Shown here piece after piece: positions 42,982-52,600 of a stretch of DNA of 64,000 nucleotides. This DNA comes from Pseudomonadota bacterium (lineage in GTDB: Bacteria > Pseudomonadota > Alphaproteobacteria > Sphingomonadales > Sphingomonadaceae), in the NCBI GenBank assembly GCA_029550345.1, contig JAKPHK010000114.1, forward strand, positions 20,241 through 84,240, written 5' to 3'. Position 1 is the first letter of the stretch. Every line of letters starts with the position of its first letter. The position numbers were made by a program, and so were the translations under genes. The notes below the pieces were generated by a model. The model searched no databases and had not been told where the DNA came from. It saw only the letters and a list, made by a program, of their open reading frames with translations.

Positions 42982-43368
42982 CTAACGTTCTCGCAGCGCC
43001 TTCTGCTCCTGCGCAATGGCGGCTCCAGCCACCGCAAAGACTGGTTTGATCGGGCGGATATCAAACGACGCACCAGTGGTTGGGCCGGCTGGGTCGGCAT
43101 CAGCAGGCACAACGTCATCGGTGTCAGTCTGCGACCAGAACGAGTCCTTCTCGCCCTCATCATCATAAGCAGCCCAATTTGAGGCTTTCGCCTTCTTTGC
43201 GACGGGGCTTGCTTTTGGCGCAGGAGGAACTGGCTCGTCCTGACTCGCTCGGTTTACTACTTCATTGCGCCAAGCGCCAATCCTACCATCCTGTCCTTCG
43301 CCATCAAACAGCCAAGCAATCCCGAACAAGAGGGCGCAGGCAGCTAAAATGAGCTGGTTCGATTTCAT
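42982..43368 (-). CDS. small hypothetical membrane protein (Tad-like cluster)
   Basis: A 128-residue protein with a short N-terminal hydrophobic segment (ILAACALLFGIAWLF, about 6-20), then an acidic, Lys/Pro-rich middle (PPAPKASPVAKKAK) and a C-terminal tail with VAGAAIAQEQKALRER. It starts 3 bases after the end of the TadE-like gene, so it is in the same operon. No family is recognised. Confidence 0.55.
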   Translation of the reverse strand: MKSNQLILAACALLFGIAWLFDGEGQDGRIGAWRNEVVNRASQDEPVPPAPKASPVAKKAKASNWAAYDDEGEKDSFWSQTDTDDVVPADADPAGPTTGASFDIRPIKPVFAVAGAAIAQEQKALRER

Positions 43369-43371
43369 GGT

Positions 43372-44043
43372 TCACGCGCAAGTGTGCACAGGGGCCGCAG
43401 GTGCCGGATTGGCCGCTCCAGCGGCTAGATCTCTTTGGTCGCGAACAAGCATGGCTGCCGTCTTGCGGATTGGCTGGTGCCCGATGATCGATTCTATCAT
43501 GATCGGACGGTAGTTGTAGACAACCTCGACAAACATGATCGCATAGCCTGACTCGGCTGCAACCTGCCGGTCGGCCGGGCCGATGCCGCTGATCGCGGTG
43601 CCAGTGGCACCTGCGCCTTGTGCGCCATAACTGGAGGAGAACGCTGCCCCGCCAAAGCAGCGCTGCCAGTGGATCCATTGCCCGCCCTGGGCGTTCACCT
43701 CGACACTGGACAGGATCAAGCGCCCGTTCGCCTCAAGATCGAGGCCTCCTGCTTGTAGGCTCGCGGCGTGAAAGGCTTCGTTGATGTCCACTTCGCGGAT
43801 TCGCGGCACCCCAGAAATGACGCCCTGCTTTGCACGGGAGGCATTATCGGCAAGCGAAACAGCAATCTGGCTGACCCGCATGTGGATCACCGAATAGTTC
43901 GCGAGTTCAACTCCGCCGCCTAGCAAGAGGAACAAGAAGGGTGCTGTATAGGCGAATTCGATCACCGCCACACCGGCTTCACTGGCCTTGAGCCGCGCGG
44001 CAAGCTTGCGGATTGAGGTGGCCAAGACGATCAGGTTGGGCAT
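43372..44043 (-). CDS. TadE-like pseudopilin protein
   Basis: A 223-residue protein with the TadE/TadF pattern: a short leader, the sequence EAGVAVIEFAYTAPFLFLLLGGGVELANY at about 22-50 with the Gly-x-x-x-x-Glu-Phe type start of the helix, then a periplasmic part with CFGG and a C-terminal Cys. TadE-like proteins are processed by the prepilin peptidase CpaA/TadV and work in Flp pilus biogenesis. No other tad genes (tadA, rcpA, tadV) are in the window. It overlaps the upstream gene by 13 bases. Confidence 0.75.
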   Translation of the reverse strand: MPNLIVLATSIRKLAARLKASEAGVAVIEFAYTAPFLFLLLGGGVELANYSVIHMRVSQIAVSLADNASRAKQGVISGVPRIREVDINEAFHAASLQAGGLDLEANGRLILSSVEVNAQGGQWIHWQRCFGGAAFSSSYGAQGAGATGTAISGIGPADRQVAAESGYAIMFVEVVYNYRPIMIESIIGHQPIRKTAAMLVRDQRDLAAGAANPAPAAPVHTCA

Positions 44044-44639
44044 ATCTGCACCTCTGGCCTAGCATCCTGGTCAGCATAGGGCTGATTCCGAAGCACGGTG
44101 GTGGCAATTGCGGATCCGGTATCAGACCAGCCCAGCAAGCTGTAAAGAGGGACAATTCGCTTGTAACTTAGCGTCGCAGTATAGACCACGACATCGTCAG
44201 CTCCGCCTTGTCCGCCTTGCGACTTGTCGGCATCCCACTGGCCGTTGCCATTGGCGTCGGTAAAGCACTCTTCAGGATCGTACGCCTGATTGCCATTCGC
44301 ATCTATGAAGTCTTCAGGCTTTCCGACGTCGAGAAAATTGCGGTAGTTTTTGCGGGTAGTCAAGATCGACCCGCGCGGCGCAATCGCCGCGACCTGCCGC
44401 CTGACTCGGGTGTCGATGTCACCGCCAGCGCTGACCCCGGATTCAAGCCCGGCATCACGACCGGCATCCTGTACAGCGCCATGCAAAACACCCTGCAAAT
44501 AGATTGCTTGGCCAAATTCAAAGCAACCCAGCAATAAAACAAGGAATACCGGGGCGACCAAGGCAAATTCGATCGCGGTTACGCCGCGGCTGTCTAACAG
44601 CCAGGGATTTCGCCGGATTGAGAGCGGTAAAATTTGCAC
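44031..44639 (-). CDS. TadE-like pseudopilin protein
   Basis: A 202-residue TadE-like protein. The helix RGVTAIEFALVAPVFLVLLLG matches the conserved pseudopilin start, with the key Glu five residues after the Gly. The periplasmic part has DANGNQAYDPEE and DANGNGQWDADK, two calcium-loop-like acidic repeats (EF-hand/dockerin style). I chose the GTG at 44639 because it follows the upstream stop by four bases; a longer frame overlaps that gene. It is coupled to the next TadE-like gene. Confidence 0.75.
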   Translation of the reverse strand: MQILPLSIRRNPWLLDSRGVTAIEFALVAPVFLVLLLGCFEFGQAIYLQGVLHGAVQDAGRDAGLESGVSAGGDIDTRVRRQVAAIAPRGSILTTRKNYRNFLDVGKPEDFIDANGNQAYDPEECFTDANGNGQWDADKSQGGQGGADDVVVYTATLSYKRIVPLYSLLGWSDTGSAIATTVLRNQPYADQDARPEVQICPT

Positions 44640-44643
44640 TGCT

Positions 44644-46581
44644 CTATTCCCCAAGCCTGAGATTAGCCACCTGCGAGGCAATGAACTTGAATTGGTTGCG
44701 CAAGGCGGTTGTGTCGCTTGCGGAATAGGCCCGCCCATCGCTTGAACAGGCACGCATTTCGTCGCTCAGGGCGGTCCCGAACGCAATCACCCACACGGTG
44801 ATGCCCTTAGCCTTTATGGCCTCACAAGCGGCCAGATAGCGGGCTGTATGCCGATCTCGCACTTCATTCGTGGTGCTATTGAACGGAGCGACCCGGTTGG
44901 AAAGCGCCTCAATGCCATAAGCGTCGTAACCCCAGATATAGGGCTCCATCTGCCCATCCGACATAAAGATCAGGTGGCGGCTGACAGGTTTATCGTCCTT
45001 GTTGACATTGGCTTCAAACGGACCGTTACTGCTCGCTAGGCGCCCGCCCCAGATCATACCGATATCGTGATAGGTGTTTCCGGTCGGAGTCAACGCACCC
45101 AGGTAGGTGTTGAGCCAGGCCGGCACATCGTTGGGATCTGCCGACAATTCCACCTCAGTAAACGGCATCATCGGCGATGGGCAGGCATAATAGGCAGGCG
45201 AATAGTTGTCGGTCGTATCGACATGCTGTTGGTGAGAACGGCTGTAGGATAACTGGTTCCACATCGGGCGCCACCGAGTTTCATCGCTGTCAGGCACATG
45301 ATCGAGGTCTAGGTCGTATGCATCGTCAGGGATCGGATTCCAATTCGCCGCATCAACTGTATCGCGTTCTTCGATACATCCGTTCCAGGTCGTATTGGTC
45401 AGGCCAATATTGTGAAGTTCGCTGCCGTTCTTCTTGGCCATTGTGACCATGTCGTAATATCCGGCTTGGTCTGCATATGAGTGGACTGCAGGGTCAATCA
45501 CCGATCCTGCGCCCGCGGTTACAACCGAAGTACCCACCGCCACCGTGGACCCCTGTTTGAATTCCGAGGTGTCCAGGTCGACTTCCTTGTAGCGCCAGTT
45601 GGTGAAGGCGAACTTGGTTTGGTGTGTGGTCAATCGGGTTGTGACTGAGCGGGTACAGTACTTCTTGGAAGAGGTTCCTCCCGTCCACGAAACAAATGCG
45701 TAGGTGCGCGTAGTAACATTGCCTGGGGCGGAGCCGCTGGATGAAGGGTTTGTCCCGGAGCTTGGGTATTTATTGGCTGCATACTTGGTGCAGTTGCTCG
45801 ATGTCAGTGTGGTTGCGTAGGTTTCCGTCGTGGTTGACGGCGCGCTGGTGGTGGCGACATAGACGGGCGTGTTGAACTGTGCCTCGCGTGACTGGTATGG
45901 TGCGCTATCAACGAACCAATCGCGCTGCATCGGCGCATCAGGGTCGTTGAACAGGTTCTTTGCATTGACTGTCATCGAATAGGGTACAAATCCGTAACGC
46001 ACACGCGTGTTGCTATCGGTCACGGCTTGGTTGATTGTCTTATGGAAGTCCCTGACTGCATCGCGCAGCCCAGTGATCCGGCTTCCCGCCATCGATCCTG
46101 TAGTATCCAGCACAAACATGACATCTGCATTGGCAAGTTGCAACTCGGCCATGCAGGTGGTTTCGATTTCGATGGTTTCGTTGCCGAAAATCCGCATCAG
46201 AAGGGTCGGAACGCTTGCGCTTGCCGCCCCTTGGACTTGGCCTTGCTCGTTCGCGGATGTCTCGAATCTGACATCCTGTGCGTTCAGCAGCTTCGCATCG
46301 AAGTTGGCGTTAAACAGGGCGTTTGCCTTGTCCATTTCAGGCTGCCCAAACTGACCAGACTTCGACATCGCCCGGCGCCCAGCCAGCGCTCCGGAATCGC
46401 AGGCTGCCTGCAATTGCGTACGGGCCAAGTAGCCTCGAGACATATCAATCCCACCACCGATCAGCGCCATCAAAGGAATAATCGAAGCGGCGGCGATCAG
46501 CCCGACGTTGCCTGAGCGATCCCAAAGGAGCTGCCCGAACAGGCGATCTTGCGATCGCATGGCTGATGGCCGATTCTTCAT
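44644..46581 (-). CDS. TadG-like protein with von Willebrand A domain
   Basis: A 645-residue protein. The N-terminal TadG-like helix is at about 22-45 (GNVGLIAAASIIPLMALIGG), followed by DMSRGYLARTQLQAACD. A von Willebrand A domain starts near 150 with the metal-ion motif VMFVLDTTGSMAGSR, and a second part near the C-terminus has HLIFMSDGQME and VWVIAFG. A long Ser/Thr-rich insert (about 245-340) interrupts it. TadG anchors the Flp pilus to the envelope in known systems. I chose ATG at 46581; the frame extends 47 codons upstream. Confidence 0.8.
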   Translation of the reverse strand: MKNRPSAMRSQDRLFGQLLWDRSGNVGLIAAASIIPLMALIGGGIDMSRGYLARTQLQAACDSGALAGRRAMSKSGQFGQPEMDKANALFNANFDAKLLNAQDVRFETSANEQGQVQGAASASVPTLLMRIFGNETIEIETTCMAELQLANADVMFVLDTTGSMAGSRITGLRDAVRDFHKTINQAVTDSNTRVRYGFVPYSMTVNAKNLFNDPDAPMQRDWFVDSAPYQSREAQFNTPVYVATTSAPSTTTETYATTLTSSNCTKYAANKYPSSGTNPSSSGSAPGNVTTRTYAFVSWTGGTSSKKYCTRSVTTRLTTHQTKFAFTNWRYKEVDLDTSEFKQGSTVAVGTSVVTAGAGSVIDPAVHSYADQAGYYDMVTMAKKNGSELHNIGLTNTTWNGCIEERDTVDAANWNPIPDDAYDLDLDHVPDSDETRWRPMWNQLSYSRSHQQHVDTTDNYSPAYYACPSPMMPFTEVELSADPNDVPAWLNTYLGALTPTGNTYHDIGMIWGGRLASSNGPFEANVNKDDKPVSRHLIFMSDGQMEPYIWGYDAYGIEALSNRVAPFNSTTNEVRDRHTARYLAACEAIKAKGITVWVIAFGTALSDEMRACSSDGRAYSASDTTALRNQFKFIASQVANLRLGE

Positions 46582-47183
46582 AGCATCAAACCCCAAGAGC
46601 AAACCGGACGAATCGTGCTTCGGCTGGCTCACGTGACCCGCGCACACAGCCTCGAACAGCCCCGAAAAGCCGACAGGAACCTTGCTTTGACTATTAAACA
46701 TTAAGATTTGATCAATCGCCATGACCAGGCTGAACCCGGCGCGAACGCGATTGATAGAGCGAGTTGAGGACCGGTATCAGTCCAGAACTTGCGCGTTGAT
46801 CGCGGAAGTCGGCAAGAGGACCGGCGCGTTTTTAAATGCTGCTACCTCTGCAATTGCCACTCTCCGGCACAATTGCCAGATCGACGCCCGCCAGCCATGT
46901 TCGAGCCCAGACCAACTGATGCGCTCGAGTCTATCTTATGGTTGGAATTATGGCTCAATACATTTGACAGAAAATCTCACGATATTTCAACATATTTTGG
47001 AACCCTCCCGCTCCGCCATCTATATCATCCCAGGAAAGCCCGGCTAGTCTCTGAAAGCCGCAGAATTCTGCGGTTTTTTGATCTTGATCGGGTTTTCGAT
47101 GTTCTTATATTGTTCTCAACAATCTCCCTAAATCCGGTTTGGAGTGTGGGGGAGATTGTGGGGGCGGAACAGGATGATCGATC
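46582..47183. other. 602-base boundary region between two integrated units
   Basis: No supported gene. It holds the right-hand att copy (47003-47018) and, just before it, a direct repeat related to the left end of the element (46935-46959). Downstream of the att copy the sequence changes and leads directly to a second integrase. A purine-rich GTGTGGGGGAGATTGTGGGG stretch precedes that gene. Confidence 0.6.
47003..47018 (+). repeat. attR / shared att copy of the tRNA-Ser end
   Basis: CCCTCCCGCTCCGCCA, identical to the tRNA-Ser 3' end at 26385-26400. It marks the right boundary of the 20.6-kb element and also lies 166 bases before a second integrase, so it may serve as the left att of a neighbouring element. 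Confidence 0.8.
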
Positions 47184-48338
47184 ATGGGCTGGCTCACGTC
47201 ACTGCATATCCGAAACCTCAAGGAACCCGGGCGTTACAACGATGGCGACGGCCTGTTCCTGGAATTGACGGGACCGAACAAGGGCAACTGGCAGCTCCGC
47301 GCTACTGTGAACGGCCGGCGGCGCGATATCGGGCTCGGCTCACTGGCGCTGGTGTCCTTGAAAGAAGCGCGCGATGCCGCCTTCGAATTGCGGCGGGATA
47401 TCCAGCGCGGGATCGATCCGGTGGCCGAGCGCAAGCGGCGAAAGCTGGAGATCCTGACGTTCAAGGCAGCTGCCTTGCGGGTACATGCCGAGCAGAAGGC
47501 AAGCTGGAAGAACGGCAAGCATCAGGATCAGTGGATCACCACTCTGGAGAACTATGCTTTCCCAGTATTGGGCGATCGGCTGGTCAATGACATCGAAGGC
47601 CCCTTAATCCGCGAGGTGCTGCTGCCGATCTGGTTGAAGAAGCCGGAGACCGCCCGGCGGGTCAAGCAGCGGATCGGGGCGGTTCTCGACTGGGCCTATG
47701 CCAATGGCATGCGCCCCACCGAAGCACCGATGCGTTCGGTCTCTCGCGTGCGCCCAAGGCAGCCCAAGAAGGACGGTCACTTCGCCGCGATGCCGTATGA
47801 TGCGGTACCGTCATTTGTGGCGCACCTGCATGCCCGACTGAGCGTACCGCGACTGGCGCTGGAGTTCCTGATCCTGACCGCCGCGAGGTCGGGAGAGGTA
47901 CGCGGCGCCAAGTGGAACGAGATCGATCTGAAAGCCAAACTTTGGACTATTCCGGGTTCCAGAATGAAGGTCGGGAAGGAACATGTTGTTCCCCTTTCCG
48001 GTGCCGCGATCGATGTCCTGGAGCGCGCCAGGCAGTTCCACGCGCCGTGCAGCAACCTGGTCTTCCCGGGACGCGATGTGCGCCGTCCGCTGTCCGACAT
48101 GACCCTGCTCAAGATCCTGCGCTACGCCGATCTGCCCTACACCGTGCACGGCTTCCGTTCAGCCTTCCGCGACTGGGCGGCGGAGCAAACCAGCTACTCC
48201 GGCGAGGTCGCCGAAGCGGCCCTCGCGCACACCGTCGCGAACAAGGTCGAGGCCGCCTATCGGCGCACCAACTACCTCGAAAAGCGCCGCGTCATGATGG
48301 CCGATTGGGCCATTTACTGTACCAGCGAGAACCGCTGA
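47184..48338 (+). CDS. int: second P4-type tyrosine integrase
   Basis: A 384-residue integrase related to the one at 26583. It has the DUF4102 arm-binding domain (EPGRYNDGDGLFLELT, IGLGSLALVSLKEARDAA), then a core-binding domain, then TAARSGEVRGAKW, HGFRSAFRDWA and the tyrosine in VEAAYRRTNYLEKRR. It lacks the long C-terminal tail of the first. It sits next to the second att copy, so it probably belonged to a separate element in the same tRNA gene. No further att copy was seen downstream to close it. Confidence 0.92.
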   Translation: MGWLTSLHIRNLKEPGRYNDGDGLFLELTGPNKGNWQLRATVNGRRRDIGLGSLALVSLKEARDAAFELRRDIQRGIDPVAERKRRKLEILTFKAAALRVHAEQKASWKNGKHQDQWITTLENYAFPVLGDRLVNDIEGPLIREVLLPIWLKKPETARRVKQRIGAVLDWAYANGMRPTEAPMRSVSRVRPRQPKKDGHFAAMPYDAVPSFVAHLHARLSVPRLALEFLILTAARSGEVRGAKWNEIDLKAKLWTIPGSRMKVGKEHVVPLSGAAIDVLERARQFHAPCSNLVFPGRDVRRPLSDMTLLKILRYADLPYTVHGFRSAFRDWAAEQTSYSGEVAEAALAHTVANKVEAAYRRTNYLEKRRVMMADWAIYCTSENR

Positions 48339-48903
48339 CGGTGATGGAAACAGTGCCGAACAACGGTCTTCGAGGCGCGTCGCGCCAGTATATGCCCTGC
48401 GCTCGATGCAATGTGTGATAATTCATTCGAATTCGAAAATAAAAAAGCAATTTCATGTATATGACTGCGAGACGAATTAGTTTGCAAATTGCACATTGTC
48501 GTCAAATCGTTTGGACACCAGGCTCAAAATTCGAATCAATCCCATGTTTTCAAATGAGTAATTCAAGCAGTGGCACTGCGTACGGTGTGCCTGAATTTGT
48601 TCCCAATTTGTGCGTGTTGTGTTCGAGATTTTGCAGTGCCGGTTTTCGCGGAAAATGGCCCTCAATCCCGCAGGAAACCTAGCCGATCTGGCGCCTGAGG
48701 GGAAGCGAAAGCGTCAAGCGGAAGTTGTGGATGTTCCGCGCTACGGAAGCTAATAGCCATTTTGGAAGCTCGACCTTGCGCTGGCCCGAGGTCTCAATAT
48801 CGTGGCCGGAAATTGGCTTCGGAATGCCGAACGAGCACGCGCAAACCCCGCCCTGGCCGTTCGCCAGAGCGGGGTTCTTTCGGGTCTCTATGGGGCGGCG
48901 CTG
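48339..48903. other. 565-base gap, no gene seen
   Basis: An AT-rich first half without a gene. Near the right edge AACCCCGC (48844-48851) and GCGGGGTT (48869-48876), with an inner CTGGC/GCCAG stem and a following TTCTTT, form a likely intrinsic terminator; on the minus strand it would end the SSB fragment. Confidence 0.5.
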
Positions 48904-49119
48904 CTACTTCGCGCGCCGCTTCTTGGGTTCTTCCTTGCTCGCCTCTTTGGCCTTGGCGAGAGAGTCGACCTGGTCGACAATGATCTCGCAGCCGTAACGG
49001 GTCTGGCTTTCGTTGTCGGTCCAGCGCGAGTAGTGGATGCGGCCGGTGACCATGACCATCGCGCCCTTGGTGACGTGCTCGGCGACGTACTTGCCGACGC
49101 CGTTGAAGCAGGTGGTACG
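48904..49119 (-). pseudogene. ssb: single-stranded DNA-binding protein, 3' fragment
   Basis: About 70 codons match the end of a plasmid/island SSB: TTCFNGVGKYVAEHVTKGA, MVMVTGRIHYSRW and RYGCEIIVDQVDSLAK, with a lysine-rich tail ending RRAK. The N-terminal half of the OB fold is missing: near 49111-49119 the sequence switches abruptly to an unrelated frame on the other strand. This is a deletion or recombination junction, so the protein is not functional. Confidence 0.75.
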
Positions 49120-49303
49120 CCTGCGCGGCTACCTGCTGGCATGGTCAGGCGAGGCCGAACTGGAAGAGGGCTGGAATCAATTCTTGGCTGATGCCGAATG
49201 GGCTGCCATCAAGGTGGCAAGCCGGAAGGTGTCGGACGAGCCTGTCCTGGCGATCGAGGAGATCAGACTTGAAGCTGTCGGTTTTTCGGCCGCGCTCGCC
49301 TGA
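49111..49303 (+). pseudogene. 3' fragment of an unidentified gene
   Basis: The plus-strand frame from about 49111 to the stop at 49303 reads RGYLLAWSGEAELEEGWNQF, then ADAEWAAIKVASRKVSDE and ends VGFSAALA. It has normal coding character but no start of its own; the open frame into 49037 is the antisense of the SSB fragment. I do not recognise the family. It meets the truncated SSB gene end to end. Confidence 0.4.
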
Positions 49304-49369
49304 AACTGTCCACGCAGCCCAATCGGTTTCGACTGTCATCGATCGACGCGGGGTCGAACAGAACGAGCT

Positions 49370-49606
49370 TCATTTAGAGGAAGCCGACTGATCCTCAAGA
49401 TCCCAGCGGTTTAGCTCGCCGTCCCAGTCATCGTTTTCGTCATCATCCCATTGCCACTCGGCGCTCAACATTCGCCAGGCAAGAATCGCGCCCGCTATTG
49501 TCGCCATCGACAAAGTCGCGACCACAATCGCGGTTGGCGTCAGGCCACTGCGTTTCGGAATCGCGGCCGCATTGCTATGCGAAGACGTCTGCGACGTAGC
49601 GGCCAT
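49370..49606 (-). CDS. small single-pass membrane protein after the P450
   Basis: A 78-residue frame overlapping the last 32 bases of the P450 gene, same strand. It has a hydrophilic Ser-rich start (MAATSQTSSHSNAAA), one membrane helix (about 25-46, TAIVVATLSMATIAGAILAW), and a strongly acidic tail (DDDENDDWDGELNRWD). It may be translated by coupling. The function is unknown; it could help place the P450 at the membrane, but that is speculation. Confidence 0.5.
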   Translation of the reverse strand: MAATSQTSSHSNAAAIPKRSGLTPTAIVVATLSMATIAGAILAWRMLSAEWQWDDDENDDWDGELNRWDLEDQSASSK

Positions 49607-52600
49607 GATCGCGTTCCATCGCGTCGGCCCAAGCTTCCGCCGCGCCTTCGGTATCGCCGGTCTCTTCGCGATAGATGTCGATCAGCGTCTGGCGAACCGC
49701 GGGTGCCATGCGAAGGCCATCCCCGCACACGAACACGATTGCACCATCGCGAAAGGCCTGTTTGACTTCGCTCCGCTCGGCCCAGAGGCGGTCCTGAACG
49801 AAGCGCTGACCGTTCTCGGGCTTTAAGGTGAAGACCGGCCGCAAGCTGACGATGCCTTGCTGTTCCCAGCCCTCAAGCTCTACCCGGTAGAGGTAATCGA
49901 CGTCGGGGTCATTGGTCCCGAAGTACAGCAGCGACCGGCCCACCGGCTGGCCACTGGCCAGAATTTCGGCCCGTTCCTGCAGGAAGCCGCGGAACGGGGC
50001 TATGCCCGATCCAGCGCAAATCAGGATCATGGGTGTGGCCGGATCCGCAGGCGGGCGGAAGCGGGCCTGCGACGGTCGGACGGCGATGAGAGCTTCCTCG
50101 CCGGGAAGGAGCGCCGCCAGGTAGCTCGACGCAACGCCGCGATGCCGATCCGTTCCGGCGAGCGAAGGTTCATCAAGGACCGAAACGGTCAGGGTTACAT
50201 GATCTTCGCGCCACAAGGGTGATGACGAAATCGAATATTGCCGCGCGCGCATCGGCGGCAGCATCGACAGGAATTCGGCGAACTCCAGCTGCACCGAAGG
50301 ATGGGCGTGGAGCAGATCGACGATGGCTTGTCGCTTACCCAGCACCTCGCTCTCGTAATCCTGGTCCGACAGCGCGATGAGCGCCTCGACATCCGCGCTT
50401 TCGGTTGCCACCTGCACCAGACGTGCGACCTGCTGACGTGTCGCCGGCTGACCGAGTTCGACATAACTCGACAGGATTTCGTCGCAGCGTACCGGCCGTC
50501 CGGTCGGCAAACCCGCGGCTTCTTGGTGAGGGGCATGCAGGACGACCGCCCGACCACCGGAAAGACCGAAAAGTCGGAGGGCTTTGGCGACCCGTTCCGG
50601 CGGATTGACCGCGAGAACGGCGAGGTAGTCTCCCGTCTCGTAGGTCTGGTTTGCCGGCAGTTCGAATTCGATATGGCGTTTCGACCGGGCATTTGCTGCG
50701 CCGGTGGCGGTCAACTCCCGGTTCTCCACCACCTTCCCGGGCGCAAGATCGCCAATCCTGAGCAGCGCAAGACGCTCGTCGGGCAACCATTCGAGCTTGA
50801 GTCCGCGCGCCGCATTGGCAGTGGCACCTTCCATTCCGTGGCTGTCGGCTAACGCAGCCCAGAACTGTTCGGCCCATGCGTCGAAGGCACCGAAGAAATC
50901 ACCGCCGGAATCGCCCTCGCCGCGAGGTAGCAGTTCCTGTCCACCAGCGGCAACGAGCGCAGCCTCGATGCGCCTGGGTATGGCCTGCCATGTCCGGGCC
51001 CATTGCCGGTTGCCGCAGCCGAAGATGGCAAATTCGCGGCCCGCCAGGCTGCCAGGGTCTAACGTTTCGATAAACGGAACGAACTGGACCGCATTATCGG
51101 GCGGCTGCCCCTCGTAGGACGCCGTGACGACGACGATCGTTCCGGCGGCAGGCACATTGCCCACAAACTCGTCCAGCGCGCCAAGCGTTGCGGCAAAACC
51201 GCGCCCCGCCGCCTGCGCGAAGAGCCGGTTCGCGAATGCCTCCGCCGAACCAGTGTTCGACCCGTACAGCACGTGGATCTTCGGGGCGTCGGGCGACAAG
51301 TCGACGTGGTCTCGGCTCGCCATCTCGAAGGAGGGAGCATGATCTGCGGAGTTCGCACCGGCAGGGCTTGCGGCAGCGGCCTTCGCCTCACCGCGAAGCC
51401 AGGCCCGAATCCTGAGATTTTCGGGCTTCAGGGTAAGCGTTTCGTGTACTTTCAGAGTGTAGCTCGGATCCTCGAAAGCAAATTCGAACCGTTGCAGCAT
51501 CATGGTCAGAACCAGGTGCGCCTCCTGCATGGCAAAGGGGCGGCCGATGCAGGCCCGCGCGCCGGTGCCAAACGGCTTCCACGCATGCTCGGGCAATCGC
51601 TCTGCATTTTCGGGGGTATGCCGTTCCGGCCGAAACGCTCCCGCGTCCGCCCCCCAGACGGCCGGGTCGCGCTGCACCTCAGGCAAAAGGACAAGCACCG
51701 TGTCATCGGGCGTGAGCCTGTATTTGCCGCCAACCACGGTGTCTTCGAACGGATAGCGGCCGAACAGCGGCGCAGTCGGCCAGAGACGCAGCGTTTCCAT
51801 CAGGATCTGCTCGAGATAGCGCAGTTCGGCCAGGTGGCCCAATGTCGGGAGACCCGTTCCGACGACGGCATCCACCTGCCTGCGGGCCTCTGCGAGGACG
51901 GCGGGGTTCTTGAGCAGGAAATAGGTCACGAAAGACAGCAAGCCCGATGTGGTTTCGTGCCCGGCGATCAGGAAGGTGATCATCTGGTGGACGATATTTT
52001 TGTCCGAAAGACCCTCTCCGGTGCGCGGATCGCGCCCGTTGAGCATGCGGCCGAGGAGATCGGTTTCGGAACCGGCAGTGGGGCTCGCCTTGCGCCGCGC
52101 GATGAGGTCGCGCGCCACCTGTTGCATGATGTCGATATCCGACCGATACCTGCGATTGCTGAGCAGCATGACGTCGGTCACTGGCTTGAACCGGCGGGCT
52201 CGCGCTCCGCTTTCGGCCAAGGCACCGACCATCGCATCGACGAAGGGGTGCATGTCCTCGCGATAAAAGCTGTTGAAGCGATAATTGAACGCGGTGAGTG
52301 CGATCGTATCTAGCGTCAGCCGGGTCATGTTGTCGGCGACATCGATTACCGCATCCGGCCCGAACCGGGCCCACCGCGCGAACATCTGGTCGGCGATATC
52401 GACCATGTCTTCAAACATCGCCCGAACCCCCAGAGGACCGAAGGCCGGCATGAGGATCGTATGCGCCAGCGCCCAATTGGGCTCATCGTTATACGCGGTG
52501 AACAATCCGTCCCCGGCAAAGGCGCGAATCTCGCGAAGCGGCACATGGACGCGTTTGGCAAAGCGGCTGTCGTCGCACAACTCGGCGGCGAAAGCGTGGG

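Larger units (their letters stand above)
26385..47018. mobile_element. integrative element in tRNA-Ser, about 20.6 kb
   Basis: An exact 16-base copy of the tRNA 3' end (CCCTCCCGCTCCGCCA) occurs at 26385-26400 and again at 47003-47018, with a tyrosine integrase 183 bases inside the left end. This is the classic layout of a tRNA-integrated genomic island. Cargo runs from small unknown genes, through a replication-like module, to pilus-type and Tad-type gene clusters. Inside lie gene remnants (resolvase, IS5). Its right edge touches a second integrase, so two elements may lie in tandem. Confidence 0.85.

Noticed and set aside
46721..47047. A 108-codon frame across the right att copy
   Set aside because: It crosses the att boundary, has no motif, and is not preceded by a ribosome site.
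48802..49191. A 129-codon plus-strand frame opposite the SSB fragment
   Set aside because: It is the mirror of the SSB reading frame, whose motif (GKYVAEHVTKGA) is clear on the minus strand.
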